The notes: a model not told the origin generated them from the letters alone. Positions 50,632 to 59,336 are shown, numbered from the stretch's first letter. The stretch is 64,000 nt of DNA from Dyella_B sp036746095 (GCF_036746095.1 NZ_DAIOEU010000008.1:1-64000); one strand, 5' to 3'. Numbers and translations are program-made.

Positions 50632-52011
50632 ATGACCGGAAGCAAGCGCATTTACGCCCTCGATACCAACGTGCTGCTGCATGATCCGACCTCGCTGTTT
50701 CGCTTCGAGGAGCACGACGTCTTCATCCCGATGACCGTTCTGGAGGAACTGGACGAAAAGAAGAAAGGCGCTTCGGAAGTCTCGCGCAACGGCCGCCAGG
50801 TCAGCCGCTTTCTCAATGAATTGATCGAACGCGGCAACGGCCACGGCATCAGCAACGGCTTGGCATTGCAAAGCCCTCAAGGCATTTCGCTCCGACGCGG
50901 CGCCGCGGTTGGCAGACTATATTTCCAGCAGCGCACCACCAACGGACATGGCAAGGCCGACAACCTGATTCTTTCCGCGGTGATCGAGCTGAAGGAAGAA
51001 AATCCGGGCCGTTCGGTGATCCTGGTCACCAAGGACATCAACCTGCGCATCAAGGCCAAGATCTACGGCATCGATGCGGAGGACTATGAAAACGACCGCG
51101 CGCTGGACGATTTCGCCCTGCTGTATACCGGCTCGGCCGAACTGCCGGAGAATTTCTGGGATCGCCATCCGGAAGTGCAATCGTGGAACGAACGTGGCCG
51201 CACGTTCTACAAGGTCGACCGTCGCGAAGACGAAGACTGGCATCCGCAACAATGCCTGTTCCTGCCCGGTGACAACAGCGTGGAATTGCGCGTGCTGCAT
51301 GTCGATGAAGTACGCGCCACGCTGGTATTGCTCGACGATCACAGCCATACCAACCACAGCGTATGGGGCATCGCATCGCGCAATCGCGAGCAGAATTTCG
51401 CACTCAACGTATTGATGGATCCAGATGTGGATTTCGTCACCTTGCTCGGCACCGCCGGCACCGGCAAGACGCTGCTGGCGCTTGCGGCCGGTTTGGCGCA
51501 GGTGATGGACCAGCAGCGTTACCGCGAAATCATCATGACGCGTGCGACGGTATCGGTCGGCGAGGACATCGGTTTCCTGCCTGGCACCGAGGAAGAAAAG
51601 ATGACGCCGTGGATGGGTGCCCTCACCGACAATCTGGAAGTGCTTGCCAATCCGGAAGAAGGCGGCAGCTGGGGACGACAGGCCACCAACGATCTGTTGG
51701 CTTCGCGTATCAAGATCCGCTCGCTCAACTTCATGCGCGGACGTACTTTCCTGTCGCGTTACCTGATTATCGACGAAGCGCAGAATCTCACGCCGAAGCA
51801 GATGAAGACGTTGATTACGCGTGCCGGCCCCGGCACCAAGATTGTCTGCCTGGGCAATGTGGAGCAGATCGATACGCCTTACCTGACTGAAACCACCTCG
51901 GGTTTGACGTATGCGGTGGATCGTTTCAAGCATTGGGCGCATTCGGCGCATATCACGCTGCGGCGTGGCGAGCGTTCGCGGCTGGCGGATTTTGCGTCGG
52001 AAGCACTGTAA
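50632..52011 (+). CDS. phoH: PIN-PhoH family ATPase/ribonuclease
   Basis: Protein of 459 aa. The N-terminal PIN nuclease domain (about 1-150) has ALDTNVLLHDP, FIPMTVLEELDEKKKG and VILVTKDINLRIKAK. The C-terminal PhoH P-loop domain has TLLGTAGTGKTLLALAAGL (Walker A), LSRYLIIDEAQNLTPKQMKT (Walker B) and KIVCLGNVEQIDTPYL. This is the PhoH2 fusion type, whose members unwind and cleave RNA; the physiological target is not known. It is monocistronic, followed by a palindromic repeat. Confidence 0.9.
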   Translation: MTGSKRIYALDTNVLLHDPTSLFRFEEHDVFIPMTVLEELDEKKKGASEVSRNGRQVSRFLNELIERGNGHGISNGLALQSPQGISLRRGAAVGRLYFQQRTTNGHGKADNLILSAVIELKEENPGRSVILVTKDINLRIKAKIYGIDAEDYENDRALDDFALLYTGSAELPENFWDRHPEVQSWNERGRTFYKVDRREDEDWHPQQCLFLPGDNSVELRVLHVDEVRATLVLLDDHSHTNHSVWGIASRNREQNFALNVLMDPDVDFVTLLGTAGTGKTLLALAAGLAQVMDQQRYREIIMTRATVSVGEDIGFLPGTEEEKMTPWMGALTDNLEVLANPEEGGSWGRQATNDLLASRIKIRSLNFMRGRTFLSRYLIIDEAQNLTPKQMKTLITRAGPGTKIVCLGNVEQIDTPYLTETTSGLTYAVDRFKHWAHSAHITLRRGERSRLADFASEAL

Positions 52012-52020
52012 TCCTCACTG

Positions 52021-52140
52021 CCGTCATTCCCGCGAAAGCGGGAATCCAGTTAAATAACCAGTGCGAAGCACGCAACATAAAAGGTTTCGCGTGCTTCGCA
52101 CATCGCACTTCACTGGATCCCGGCCTTCGCCGGGATGACG
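52021..52140. repeat. Nested palindromic MITE-like element, CGTCATTCCCGCG family (copy 3)
   Basis: The outer arms start CCGTCATTCCCGCG and end CGCCGGGATGACG; each folds on itself. Inside them, perfect 13-bp arms (GTGCGAAGCACGC and GCGTGCTTCGCAC) surround a short AT-rich loop. It lies between phoH and thiD and fills nearly the whole gap. No transposase is present, so it would be non-autonomous. Confidence 0.8.
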
Positions 52141-52150
52141 AGCAAAGGTA

Positions 52151-52933
52151 ATGCCGAACCAACCCCCTATCGCCCTTACCATCGCCGGCTCCGACTCCGG
52201 CGGTGGCGCGGGCATCCAGGCTGACCTGAAAACCTTCCATGCGCAGGGTGTGCACGGCCTTTCCGTCATCGCCGCGGTGACTTCGCAAAACACGCGCGGC
52301 GTTACCGCTGTGCATCCGGTGCCGCTTGCGCACATCCGCAGCCAGATCGAAGCGGTGTTCGACGACTTCCCCATCGCTGCCGTCAAGACCGGCATGCTGG
52401 GCAATGCGGCGACAGTACGGGCGGTGGCCACGGCGCTGCGCAAACACAAGCCCCAATGGGTGGTGATCGATCCAGTGATGATCTCGACCACCGGCTCGCG
52501 CTTGCTGGATGAAAATGCGATCGAAGCGGTCATCAGCGAATTGATCCCGCTAGCCGACGTACTCACGCCCAACCTGCCAGAGGCGGAGGCACTGCTCGGC
52601 CGTCCGCTGCGTACGGCAAAGCAACTTGCGGACGCTGCACAAGCCCTGCTCGCATTGGGCGCACGCGGTGTGCTGCTGAAAGGCGGCCATGGCCGCGGCA
52701 ACGAAGTGGTCGACCGTTATTTCGACAAGCAAGGCGTCATGGAAATCCGCCATGCCCGCCTGCCGCGCGAAGGCCACGGCACCGGCTGCACGCTTGCTTC
52801 GGCCATCGCCGCGGAGCTGGCCAACGGCGCGACGCCTCGCCTGGCCGTGCGCCGCGCCGTGGCCTACGTGCAACGCGCGCTGAAAAGCGGCTACCGGCCC
52901 GGCGGCGGGGCCGCATTCGTGCTCCGTCACTAA
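52151..52933 (+). CDS. thiD: Bifunctional hydroxymethylpyrimidine kinase / phosphomethylpyrimidine kinase
   Basis: Protein of 260 aa. Ribokinase-fold motifs are ALTIAGSDSGGGAGIQADLK, VHGLSVIAAVTSQNTRGV, AVKTGMLGNA, WVVIDPVMISTTGSRLL, LTPNLPEAEALLG, VLLKGGHGRG and the catalytic-Asp region, here HGTGCTLASAIAAELANG. It phosphorylates HMP twice for thiamine synthesis. The gene starts 10 bp after the palindromic element. Confidence 0.95.
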   Translation: MPNQPPIALTIAGSDSGGGAGIQADLKTFHAQGVHGLSVIAAVTSQNTRGVTAVHPVPLAHIRSQIEAVFDDFPIAAVKTGMLGNAATVRAVATALRKHKPQWVVIDPVMISTTGSRLLDENAIEAVISELIPLADVLTPNLPEAEALLGRPLRTAKQLADAAQALLALGARGVLLKGGHGRGNEVVDRYFDKQGVMEIRHARLPREGHGTGCTLASAIAAELANGATPRLAVRRAVAYVQRALKSGYRPGGGAAFVLRH

Positions 52934-52999
52934 GCGGCATTTGCCGTAAAATCGGCGGGCGGCCATCCGGCCACATGTCCAGGCCAAGCCGCCTTCACG

Positions 53000-53947
53000 A
53001 TGGATTTCCTCAGTCCCCGCTTCATCATCCTCTACGTGCTGCTGGCCTTCGTGCTGTGCGTGCTGCTGGTCCACCTGCGCGGCCGCACGCGCCTGCGCTT
53101 CGATCGCCAGCTGGTCGACCATTCCGCCGTGTTCGCACCGTACAACCTGCTGATGTACGCCTTCTCGGCGGTACCGGCGCGGCCTATCCTGGATCGCAGC
53201 GGCTTTCCGCAATTGGATCTTTTGAAAGACAACTGGCAAACCATCCGCGACGAAGCGCTGCAGCTGTTCGACGATGGCCATATCCGCGCCGCCGAAAAGC
53301 ACAACGACGCCAGCTTCAACAGCTTCTTCAAGCAAGGCTGGAAGCGCTTCTACCTGAAGTGGTATGGCGAGCCGCTGGCCTCGGCCGAAACGCTGTGCCC
53401 GAAAACCGTGACCTTGCTCAACTCCATTCCCACCATCAAGGCGGCGATGTTCGCCACGCTGGCGCCGAACAGCAAGCTCAACCCGCATCGCGATCCTTTC
53501 GCCGGCTCGCTGCGCTATCACCTGGGCCTGATCACGCCGAACTCGCGCGCCTGCCGCATCTTCGTCGACGGCGAAGAACACGCCTGGGGGGACGGCAAAG
53601 ATGTCGTGTTCGACGAAACCTACGTGCACTGGGTGGAAAACAACACCGACCAGACGCGCGTGATCCTGTTTGCCGATGTCGAGCGTCCTCTGCGCACGCG
53701 GGCCATGGGCGCCATCAACCATCGCGTGGGGGCCTTTATGGGCAAAATCACCGCCTCGCCGAATACCGAATCGCCGGAAGAAAAAACCGGCTTCGTCAAT
53801 CGCGTGTTCGCACTCAATGCGCGCAGCCGCGAGCGCAGCCGCATGTTCAAACGGAAGTTCCCGCGCCTGTTCCGCACGATAAAGTACATCGGCATGCTGA
53901 TCTTCATCTGGCTGGTGTTCCTCGCGCCCTGGCCGTTCGTGCGCTGA
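53000..53947 (+). CDS. lpxO: LpxO-like lipid A / aspartyl-asparaginyl beta-hydroxylase family protein
   Basis: Protein of 315 aa anchored by hydrophobic segments at both ends (FIILYVLLAFVLCVLLVHL; YIGMLIFIWLVFLAPWPFV). The central 2-oxoglutarate/Fe(II) dioxygenase domain has metal ligands H163 and D165 in NPHRDPFAGSLRYHLGL and H210 in FDETYVHWVEN. FNSFFKQGWKRFYLKWYG and NSIPTIKAAMFATLAPNS are LpxO-like. LpxO adds a 2-hydroxyl to a lipid A acyl chain at the inner membrane. The name is by similarity of motifs and topology. Confidence 0.85.
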   Translation: MDFLSPRFIILYVLLAFVLCVLLVHLRGRTRLRFDRQLVDHSAVFAPYNLLMYAFSAVPARPILDRSGFPQLDLLKDNWQTIRDEALQLFDDGHIRAAEKHNDASFNSFFKQGWKRFYLKWYGEPLASAETLCPKTVTLLNSIPTIKAAMFATLAPNSKLNPHRDPFAGSLRYHLGLITPNSRACRIFVDGEEHAWGDGKDVVFDETYVHWVENNTDQTRVILFADVERPLRTRAMGAINHRVGAFMGKITASPNTESPEEKTGFVNRVFALNARSRERSRMFKRKFPRLFRTIKYIGMLIFIWLVFLAPWPFVR

Positions 53948-53951
53948 GGCT

Positions 53952-53978
53952 TGTCACGTTTCCGGCAGCTCCAGCGTC
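53952..53978 (+). promoter_or_regulatory. ECF41-type promoter upstream of the sigma factor gene
   Basis: TGTCACG (53952-53958), a 16-bp spacer, then CGTC (53975-53978), 30 bp before the sigma ATG. This matches the known ECF41 consensus (TGTCACA-N16-CGTC) and implies positive autoregulation. An identical site precedes the partner gene. Confidence 0.85.
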
Positions 53979-54007
53979 CTGGCTCTAGGCCCTTACCGGA
54001 AACGACC

Positions 54008-54907
54008 ATGGACGCAGCTACCGAACTCTTCCAGAAACACCGTCCGCGCCTGCTGGGCCTGGCCTATCGCATGCTCGGCACGCAAGCGGATGCCGAAGAC
54101 GTACTGCACGACGCCTGGCTGCGCTGGCACGCGCAGGACCAAGCCAGCCTGGAAGATCCGGAAGCCTGGCTGGTCACCGTCACCACTCGCCTGGCGTTGG
54201 ACCGGCTGCGCCGCGCCAAGGTCGAGCGCGCGCACTACACCGGCCCCTGGCTGCCCGAACCGCTGATCGAAACGCGGGAACAGCCTGATACGCAGGCCGA
54301 GCAGGCCGAAACGCTTACTCTTTCGTTCCTGATGCTGCTGGAACGCTTGAATCCCGAAGAGCGCGCTGCCTTCCTGCTGCGCGAGGTGTTCGACTATAGC
54401 CATGCGGAAGCTGCATCCATCCTTGGCATTACCGAAGAATCCTGCCGCCAGCGCGCGCACCGCGCCAAGCAGCGCCTGCACGATGAACGTGCACGCTTCA
54501 CCACCAACCTGGAAACGCAACGGCGCCTGCTCGAGCGATTTGCGCAAGCCTTGCAGCAACCGACGGAAGCAAACCTGCGCGCGCTCTTTGCCGAAGATGC
54601 CGTGCATATTTCAGACGGCGGTGGCATCGTCACGGCGGCATTGCGCCCGTTGCTGGGCAGCGAACGCATTGCCCGCCTGTATCTGCAAGTGGCCAAGCAG
54701 GAAGACGGCCATACAGTGCGCCGCCAGCTGCGCACCTTGAATGGCGCGCCCGTGCTGCTCACGTGGGCAGATGGGCAACTGGTCACCGCATGCTGGATCG
54801 AGTGCGACGGCGAGCACATCATAGCCGTACATGCGCTGCGCAATCCGGAAAAACTGGCGCGGTTGGCCGCTGTCACGAAATCGCCAGGCGGTTCGTCCTT
54901 GCATTGA
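54008..54907 (+). CDS. ECF41-group RNA polymerase sigma factor
   Basis: Protein of 299 aa from the ATG at 54008. Sigma region 2 is ELFQKHRPRLLGLAYRMLGT followed by DAEDVLHDAWLRW. Region 4 is LLREVFDYSHAEAASILGIT with SCRQRAHRAKQRL. The C-terminal ~100 residues form a SnoaL-like extension with the ECF41 DGGG motif (SDGGGIVTAALRPLLG) and a final NPEKLARLA close to the group's NPDKL signature. In this group the extension both aids and restrains the sigma, replacing an anti-sigma factor; none is seen here. Its own promoter fits the group consensus. Confidence 0.92.
   Translation: MDAATELFQKHRPRLLGLAYRMLGTQADAEDVLHDAWLRWHAQDQASLEDPEAWLVTVTTRLALDRLRRAKVERAHYTGPWLPEPLIETREQPDTQAEQAETLTLSFLMLLERLNPEERAAFLLREVFDYSHAEAASILGITEESCRQRAHRAKQRLHDERARFTTNLETQRRLLERFAQALQQPTEANLRALFAEDAVHISDGGGIVTAALRPLLGSERIARLYLQVAKQEDGHTVRRQLRTLNGAPVLLTWADGQLVTACWIECDGEHIIAVHALRNPEKLARLAAVTKSPGGSSLH
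54871..54897 (+). promoter_or_regulatory. ECF41-type promoter of the CMD partner gene, inside the sigma 3' end
   Basis: TGTCACG (54871-54877), a 16-bp spacer, then CGTC (54894-54897). It lies within the last codons of the sigma gene and 50 bp before the partner ATG, so the partner can be expressed separately under the same sigma. Confidence 0.85.
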
Positions 54908-54946
54908 AACGGTCAATAACGGCCGTCCACATGAGGACTTAAAGCC

Positions 54947-55408
54947 ATGTCACGTTTTTCCTATTACACCTATCCCGAAGCCTTGAAGCCGCTGTTTGCG
55001 ATGAAGGCGCACATCGACAAATCCGGCCTTGAGAAGAGCCTCACCCATCTGGTGATGATGCGTGCATCGCAACTCAACGGCTGCGCCTATTGCATGGACA
55101 TGCATAGCAAGGAAGCCCGCGCCGAAGGCGAAACCGAGCAGCGCCTGCATGTGCTGCCGGCATGGCGCGAAGCGCCGTTCTACAGCGATCGCGAACGCGC
55201 AGCGCTGGCATGGTGCGAAGCGGTAACGCGGCTCGATCCGCTGCACGGCGTGCCGGATGAGGTCTACGAGCAGGCGCGTGCGCAGTTCAGCGAGAAGGAG
55301 CTGATGGATCTGAATCTGCTGGTGATCATGATCAACGGCTGGAATCGCATCGCGATACCGTCGAAGACGGAGCCGAATTACAAGCTGCCGGAGCGCAAGG
55401 TGGCGTAA
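54947..55408 (+). CDS. Carboxymuconolactone decarboxylase / AhpD-like protein (ECF41 partner)
   Basis: Protein of 153 aa. The redox motif CxxC with the family His is seen in SQLNGCAYCMDMHSKEA. YSDRERAALAWCEAVTRL and the C-terminal MINGWNRIAI are typical of the CMD/AhpD group. ECF41 sigma factors are usually coded next to a CMD, oxidoreductase or epimerase (COE) protein that is their main target; here it is a CMD protein. The role is probably peroxidase- or thiol-redox-like, with the true substrate unknown. Confidence 0.92.
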   Translation: MSRFSYYTYPEALKPLFAMKAHIDKSGLEKSLTHLVMMRASQLNGCAYCMDMHSKEARAEGETEQRLHVLPAWREAPFYSDRERAALAWCEAVTRLDPLHGVPDEVYEQARAQFSEKELMDLNLLVIMINGWNRIAIPSKTEPNYKLPERKVA

Positions 55409-55417
55409 CTTGCACAA

Positions 55418-55444
55418 CGCCCCTCTCCCAAAGGGAGAGGGGCG
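55418..55444. terminator. Hairpin between convergent CMD and isocitrate dehydrogenase genes
   Basis: A perfect 12-bp stem CGCCCCTCTCCC / GGGAGAGGGGCG with an AAA loop. It is positioned to stop transcription from both sides and belongs to the CCCTCTCCC repeat type. Confidence 0.65.
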
Positions 55445-55452
55445 CACAACGA

Positions 55453-56466
55453 TTAAGCCTTCACCCGCTTGGCAATCGCCTCGCCAAAACTCTGCGTCGA
55501 ACCCTTGCCGCCGATATCCGGCGTGACGTGGTCGCGATCGTTCGCCATGGTGTCGCGGATGGCCTCGCGCAGCTTGGTGCCCTTCTCCACCAGCCCCAAG
55601 TGATCGATCATGTCGGCAGCGGCAAGCAGCAACGCGCACGGATTGGCGATGCCCTTGCCGGCGATGTCCGGCGCGGAACCATGCACGGCTTCGAAGATTG
55701 CCGCGTGCTCGCCGATGTTGTCGCCGGGCGCAAGACCGAGACCGCCCACCAGGCCGGCACACAGGTCGGAAAGAATGTCACCGAACAGGTTGGTGGTGAC
55801 GATCACGTCGAACTGCTCCGGACGCATCACCAGCTGCATGCAGGCGTTGTCCACGATCATCTCGTTGAACTCGATCTGCGGGAAATCCTTCGCAATATCA
55901 CGCGCCACGTTGAGGAACAGCCCCGACGCGGTCTTGATGATGTTGGCCTTGTGCACGGCCGTGACTTTCTTGCGGCCTTTCTTCACCGCCATCTCGAAGG
56001 CATAGCGCACGATGCGCGCGCAGCCTTTGCGCGTTACGCGGATCATCGAGGTGGCAAGTTCGCCGTCTTCCGACAGCGTCTGCCCCTCGGAGAGATACGC
56101 GCCTTCGGTGTTCTCGCGCACCGTGATGATGTCGATGTTGTCGTAGCGCGCCTTGGTGCCGGGGAAGCTGATCGCCGGACGCACGTTGGCGTAGAGATCG
56201 AAGTGGCGGCGCAGCGTAACGTTGATCGAGGTGAAGCCACCGCCCACCGGCGTGGTCAGCGGCCCCTTCAGCGCTACCTTGTGCTTGGCGATCGCGTCGA
56301 TCGTGGGCTTGGGCAGCAGATCGCCGTGCTTTTCGAGCGCGATCATGCCGGCTTCCACGGTGTCGTAGGTGAGACCGCAATCGAGCGCGTCGAGCACGTG
56401 CAGCGTGGCGGCCATGATCTCCGGGCCAATGCCATCGCCCGGGATCACCGCAATGGTCTTGCTCAT
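55453..56466 (-). CDS. Isocitrate dehydrogenase, NAD-dependent type
   Basis: Protein of 337 aa, length and sequence of the homoisocitrate/isopropylmalate-dehydrogenase-like IDH found in Xanthomonas, not the ~415-aa NADP enzyme of E. coli. Blocks are AVIPGDGIGPEIMAATL, ALKGPLTTPVGGGFTSIN, VRENTEGAYLSEG, VTAVHKANIIKTASGLF, IVTTNLFGDILSDLCAGLVG and FEAVHGSAPDIAGKGIANP (metal and cofactor site). It oxidises isocitrate to 2-oxoglutarate in the TCA cycle. NAD preference is inferred from the family. Confidence 0.92.
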   Translation of the reverse strand: MSKTIAVIPGDGIGPEIMAATLHVLDALDCGLTYDTVEAGMIALEKHGDLLPKPTIDAIAKHKVALKGPLTTPVGGGFTSINVTLRRHFDLYANVRPAISFPGTKARYDNIDIITVRENTEGAYLSEGQTLSEDGELATSMIRVTRKGCARIVRYAFEMAVKKGRKKVTAVHKANIIKTASGLFLNVARDIAKDFPQIEFNEMIVDNACMQLVMRPEQFDVIVTTNLFGDILSDLCAGLVGGLGLAPGDNIGEHAAIFEAVHGSAPDIAGKGIANPCALLLAAADMIDHLGLVEKGTKLREAIRDTMANDRDHVTPDIGGKGSTQSFGEAIAKRVKA

Positions 56467-56807
56467 GAGGGGAAACTCCTTGGGGAATGAAGCGGGGATG
56501 CCGGCGCGCTGAGACGAGGCGCCTGGCTGAAAACCGCGTAATTATCCCTGATGGGCTTGTCGGCGAATAGCCTGGGCGTGGCCACGGGGCGTTGCAAATG
56601 CTCGCATGGAGCATCGCCTTTATTCGAATGATGTGCTTTTCGCGTTCGCGTCCTCTCCCCTCTGGGGAGAGGATTGAGGTGAGGGGAGAGGGCTTGCCGC
56701 AACCTCCAATCAGAGCGCAGAGCGACGCTTCCATTTGCGCTCACCGCGAGGTTGCCTCTCACCCCAGCCCTCTCCCCAGAGGGAGAGGGAGTCAACCGCT
56801 ACGGAGG
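56467..56807. other. Intergenic region with CCCTCTCC repeats
   Basis: This is the gap between icd-type and CMD genes, both minus. It should contain the isocitrate dehydrogenase promoter near 56467-56640. The rest is the palindromic repeat at 56652-56789. No gene is seen. Confidence 0.5.
56652..56789. repeat. Palindromic element of the CCCTCTCC / GGTGAGGG type
   Basis: The left hairpin CCTCTCCCC-TCT-GGGGAGAGG is followed by ATTGAGGTGAGGGGAGAGGG. The right side has CTCACCCCAGCCCTCTCCC and hairpin CCCTCTCCC-CAGA-GGGAGAGGG. The two halves are inverted, with inner AACCTC / GAGGTT, around a ~50-bp centre. Its organisation resembles the other palindromic elements in this window. Confidence 0.7.
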
Positions 56808-57200
56808 TTACGCGTGCTCGCCGCAGCCTTCCGCCTGCCCGGCTGCCGCGCCCGCTTCCAGCTGATCCAGGAAATCCACCGCGCGGCGCAAATGCGGAAT
56901 CACGATCGATCCGCCCACGACCAGGCCCACGCTGAACACTTCAAAGAATTCATCACGCCCCACCCCCGCTTCCTTGCACTGCGCCACGTGATAGCTGATG
57001 CAATCGTCGCAGCGCAGCACCATCGATGCGACCAAGCCGAGCATCTCCTTGGTCTTCACGTCCAGCGCGCCGGGTTTGTAGGTCTGCGTGTCCAGCGCGA
57101 AGAAACGGCGAACCACCTGGTTGTCTTCGGCCAGGATGCGTTCGTTCATGCGCTGGCGAAAGGCGGTGAACTCGGCGATGCGATCCTTCCCAGCGCTCAT
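56808..57200 (-). CDS. Carboxymuconolactone decarboxylase family protein
   Basis: Protein of 130 aa from the ATG at 57200 (MSAGKDRIAEFTAFRQRMNE). The CxxC-His motif is VLRCDDCISYHVAQCKEAG, and EFFEVFSVGLVVGGSIVIPH is typical of the family. It is a redox or hydroperoxidase-like small enzyme of unknown substrate. Its ATG overlaps the glutaredoxin stop by 3-4 nt, so the pair is probably translated together and may share a thiol-redox job. Confidence 0.88.
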   Translation of the reverse strand: MSAGKDRIAEFTAFRQRMNERILAEDNQVVRRFFALDTQTYKPGALDVKTKEMLGLVASMVLRCDDCISYHVAQCKEAGVGRDEFFEVFSVGLVVGGSIVIPHLRRAVDFLDQLEAGAAAGQAEGCGEHA

Positions 57201-57460
57201 GCGGCCGCCCCCAGCAACTGGGCGAGTTTGCCGCTGCGGTCGGCGGCGACGAGGTCGTCGTAACCACCCACGTGCTGGTTGTTGATGAAGATCTGCGGCA
57301 CGGTGCGGCGCCCGCCGCTGCGCTGGAGCATCAGGTCGCGCTGGGCCGGATCGGTATCCACCCGCACTTCTTCCCACGCCAGGCCCTTGGCCTTCAGCAG
57401 GTTCTTGGCGGCCACGCAGTACGGGCATACCGCGGTGGAATAAACTTCGATCTTGGGCAT
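57197..57460 (-). CDS. grxC: Glutaredoxin 3
   Basis: Protein of 87 aa from the ATG at 57460 (MPKIEVYSTAVCPYCVAAKN). The dithiol active site is C12-P-Y-C15. The glutathione-binding TVPQIFINNQHVGGYDD block is complete. It uses glutathione to reduce disulfides in the cytoplasm. It is coupled to the downstream CMD-family gene and divergent from bepA. Confidence 0.95.
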   Translation of the reverse strand: MPKIEVYSTAVCPYCVAAKNLLKAKGLAWEEVRVDTDPAQRDLMLQRSGGRRTVPQIFINNQHVGGYDDLVAADRSGKLAQLLGAAA

Positions 57461-57565
57461 CACCAAAACTCCGGGATAACTTGCGGCATAGATGGCGGCA
57501 GCGGTGTCGAAAGCAAGCTGAACTGCCACACTGCCGAACGGTCTGAGTGCTATTGTCGTTCATCT

Positions 57566-59266
57566 ATGACCATGCCGCATTCACCCTTCCGTTACCGCTT
57601 GCTCATCACGCTGGCCGCCGCCGGGGTGGCCTTGGGGGCAGGCGCGCAAGACAAGCCCGACGACGTCCGCTTGCCCGACCTCGGCAGTTCGGCCAACGCA
57701 CTGATCTCACCGCAGGAAGCGCAGGATTACGGCGCCATGATGTTGCAGCAGATGCGTGCGCTGGACATGGTGGTGGACGACCCGCTGCTGGACGACTACA
57801 TCAACAGCCTCGGTTTTCGCCTGGTCGCCAATTCGGCCAAGCCGAAGGACCACTTCGCGTTCTTTATCGCCAAGGACCCGGTCATCAATGCGTTTTCGGC
57901 GCCGGGCGGCTACATCGGCATCGATTCCGGCCTGATCGTCATCACGCGCAACGAAGACGAACTGGCCGCCGTGATGGCACACGAAATCGGCCATATCACG
58001 CAAAACCATCTGCAACGCGCGTATGAATCGGCCAAGAAGGACACGCCGCTGATGGCGCTGGTCGCGCTCGGCGCGATCGCCGCGGGCGGTGCCGCCGGCG
58101 GCCAGGCCGCGGCAGCCGCCTTGCTGGGCGGGCAGGGCGTGCTGATGCAGAAGCAGATCAACTTCACTCGCAAGGATGAAGCCGAAGCCGATCGCACTGG
58201 CATCGAAACGCTGGCCAAGTCCGGCTATGACCCCAACGCCATGGCCGGCTTTTTCCAGCGCATGGAAGACCAAATGAGCGCCGACTCCGGCGGCTTCCAG
58301 GTACCCTCCCTGTTGCAGGATCACCCCGTCACCGCCGAACGTATCAGCGACGCCAAGTCGCGTGCCGGCGCGTTGATTGCCGCCCAGAAATTGCAGCCAA
58401 ACGGCAACCTGCTCGACAAGAATCGCTGGGTACAGCAAACCGCCCCGATCGCCTACGTGAAAGACCCGACCACCCTGCTCCCTGTGAAGCGCAGCGCGGG
58501 CTCGAGCCCCAGCACGTATCTGCTGATGCGCGAACGCGTGCGCGTGCTGTCCGATGACGCCTATCGCATGAGCAACTACTACGCCAGCCTGCTCGGCCGC
58601 CAGGATGGCCGCTACAACACGCCGGAGAATCACTACGGGTACGCGCTGGCGCTCACGCGCAGCGGCCAGGGCGCCAAGGCCATCGTGCAATTGCAGCCCC
58701 TGCTGGACAAGTCGCCGGACAACCTCATCGTGCGCCTGGCGATGGCCGATGCACGCCTGCAGGCCGGCGAACGCGCCTCCGCGCTGAGCATCTACGCCGC
58801 ACTCAACACCGAATCGCCGCGCAACAAGGCCATTGGCCTGGCCTACGCCAATGCGCTCAACTTCGGCGGCAACAAGGAACAGGCTGCCCAGGCCGCCGAA
58901 CTGCTGCGCCCGATGCTGGAAGACGCGGACGAGCCCAGCCTGTTCACCGCCTATGCCCGCGCGGCGGAAACAGCCGGGGAGAAAGTCCGCGCGGGCGAAG
59001 CCTACGCCCAGGCCAGTTACTTGTCCGGGCGGCCGTTCGATGCCATGGAACAATTGAAGGGGCTGCTCAAGCGCAACGACCTGGACTACTACGCGCGCGC
59101 CCGGATCCAGGCCCACATTGCCGAGCTCACCCCGCTGGTGATGGAACTGCGCAAGCGGCGGATCTCCACGGATGACAATCCGGATGGCACCGACCAGACG
59201 CAGCAACAGTTCGGGCCGGGCTGCAAGGACAGAGTTTGTTTCAGCATGGGAGCCGATAGCCGCTAA
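57566..59266 (+). CDS. bepA: Periplasmic M48 metalloprotease with TPR repeats (BepA-like)
   Basis: Protein of 566 aa from the ATG at 57566 (a second ATG is at 57572). The signal peptide ends near GAGAQ. The M48 protease domain has FSAPGGYIGIDSGLIVITRN, the zinc motif HEIGH in VMAHEIGHITQNH, and the third ligand Glu in DEAEADRTGIETL. A Gly/Ala-rich segment between them could touch the membrane. The C-terminal half is TPR-like helical repeats (ENHYGYALALTRSGQGAKAI). BepA checks outer-membrane protein assembly and degrades stalled LptD/BamA. At 566 aa it is longer than E. coli BepA (487). Confidence 0.92.
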   Translation: MTMPHSPFRYRLLITLAAAGVALGAGAQDKPDDVRLPDLGSSANALISPQEAQDYGAMMLQQMRALDMVVDDPLLDDYINSLGFRLVANSAKPKDHFAFFIAKDPVINAFSAPGGYIGIDSGLIVITRNEDELAAVMAHEIGHITQNHLQRAYESAKKDTPLMALVALGAIAAGGAAGGQAAAAALLGGQGVLMQKQINFTRKDEAEADRTGIETLAKSGYDPNAMAGFFQRMEDQMSADSGGFQVPSLLQDHPVTAERISDAKSRAGALIAAQKLQPNGNLLDKNRWVQQTAPIAYVKDPTTLLPVKRSAGSSPSTYLLMRERVRVLSDDAYRMSNYYASLLGRQDGRYNTPENHYGYALALTRSGQGAKAIVQLQPLLDKSPDNLIVRLAMADARLQAGERASALSIYAALNTESPRNKAIGLAYANALNFGGNKEQAAQAAELLRPMLEDADEPSLFTAYARAAETAGEKVRAGEAYAQASYLSGRPFDAMEQLKGLLKRNDLDYYARARIQAHIAELTPLVMELRKRRISTDDNPDGTDQTQQQFGPGCKDRVCFSMGADSR

Positions 59267-59336
59267 GTGGGTTCCATTGAGCGAACTCAACCGATCCAAT
59301 GGCCTCGGGCACGCCCCAAGGCATTGTTTTCACAGC

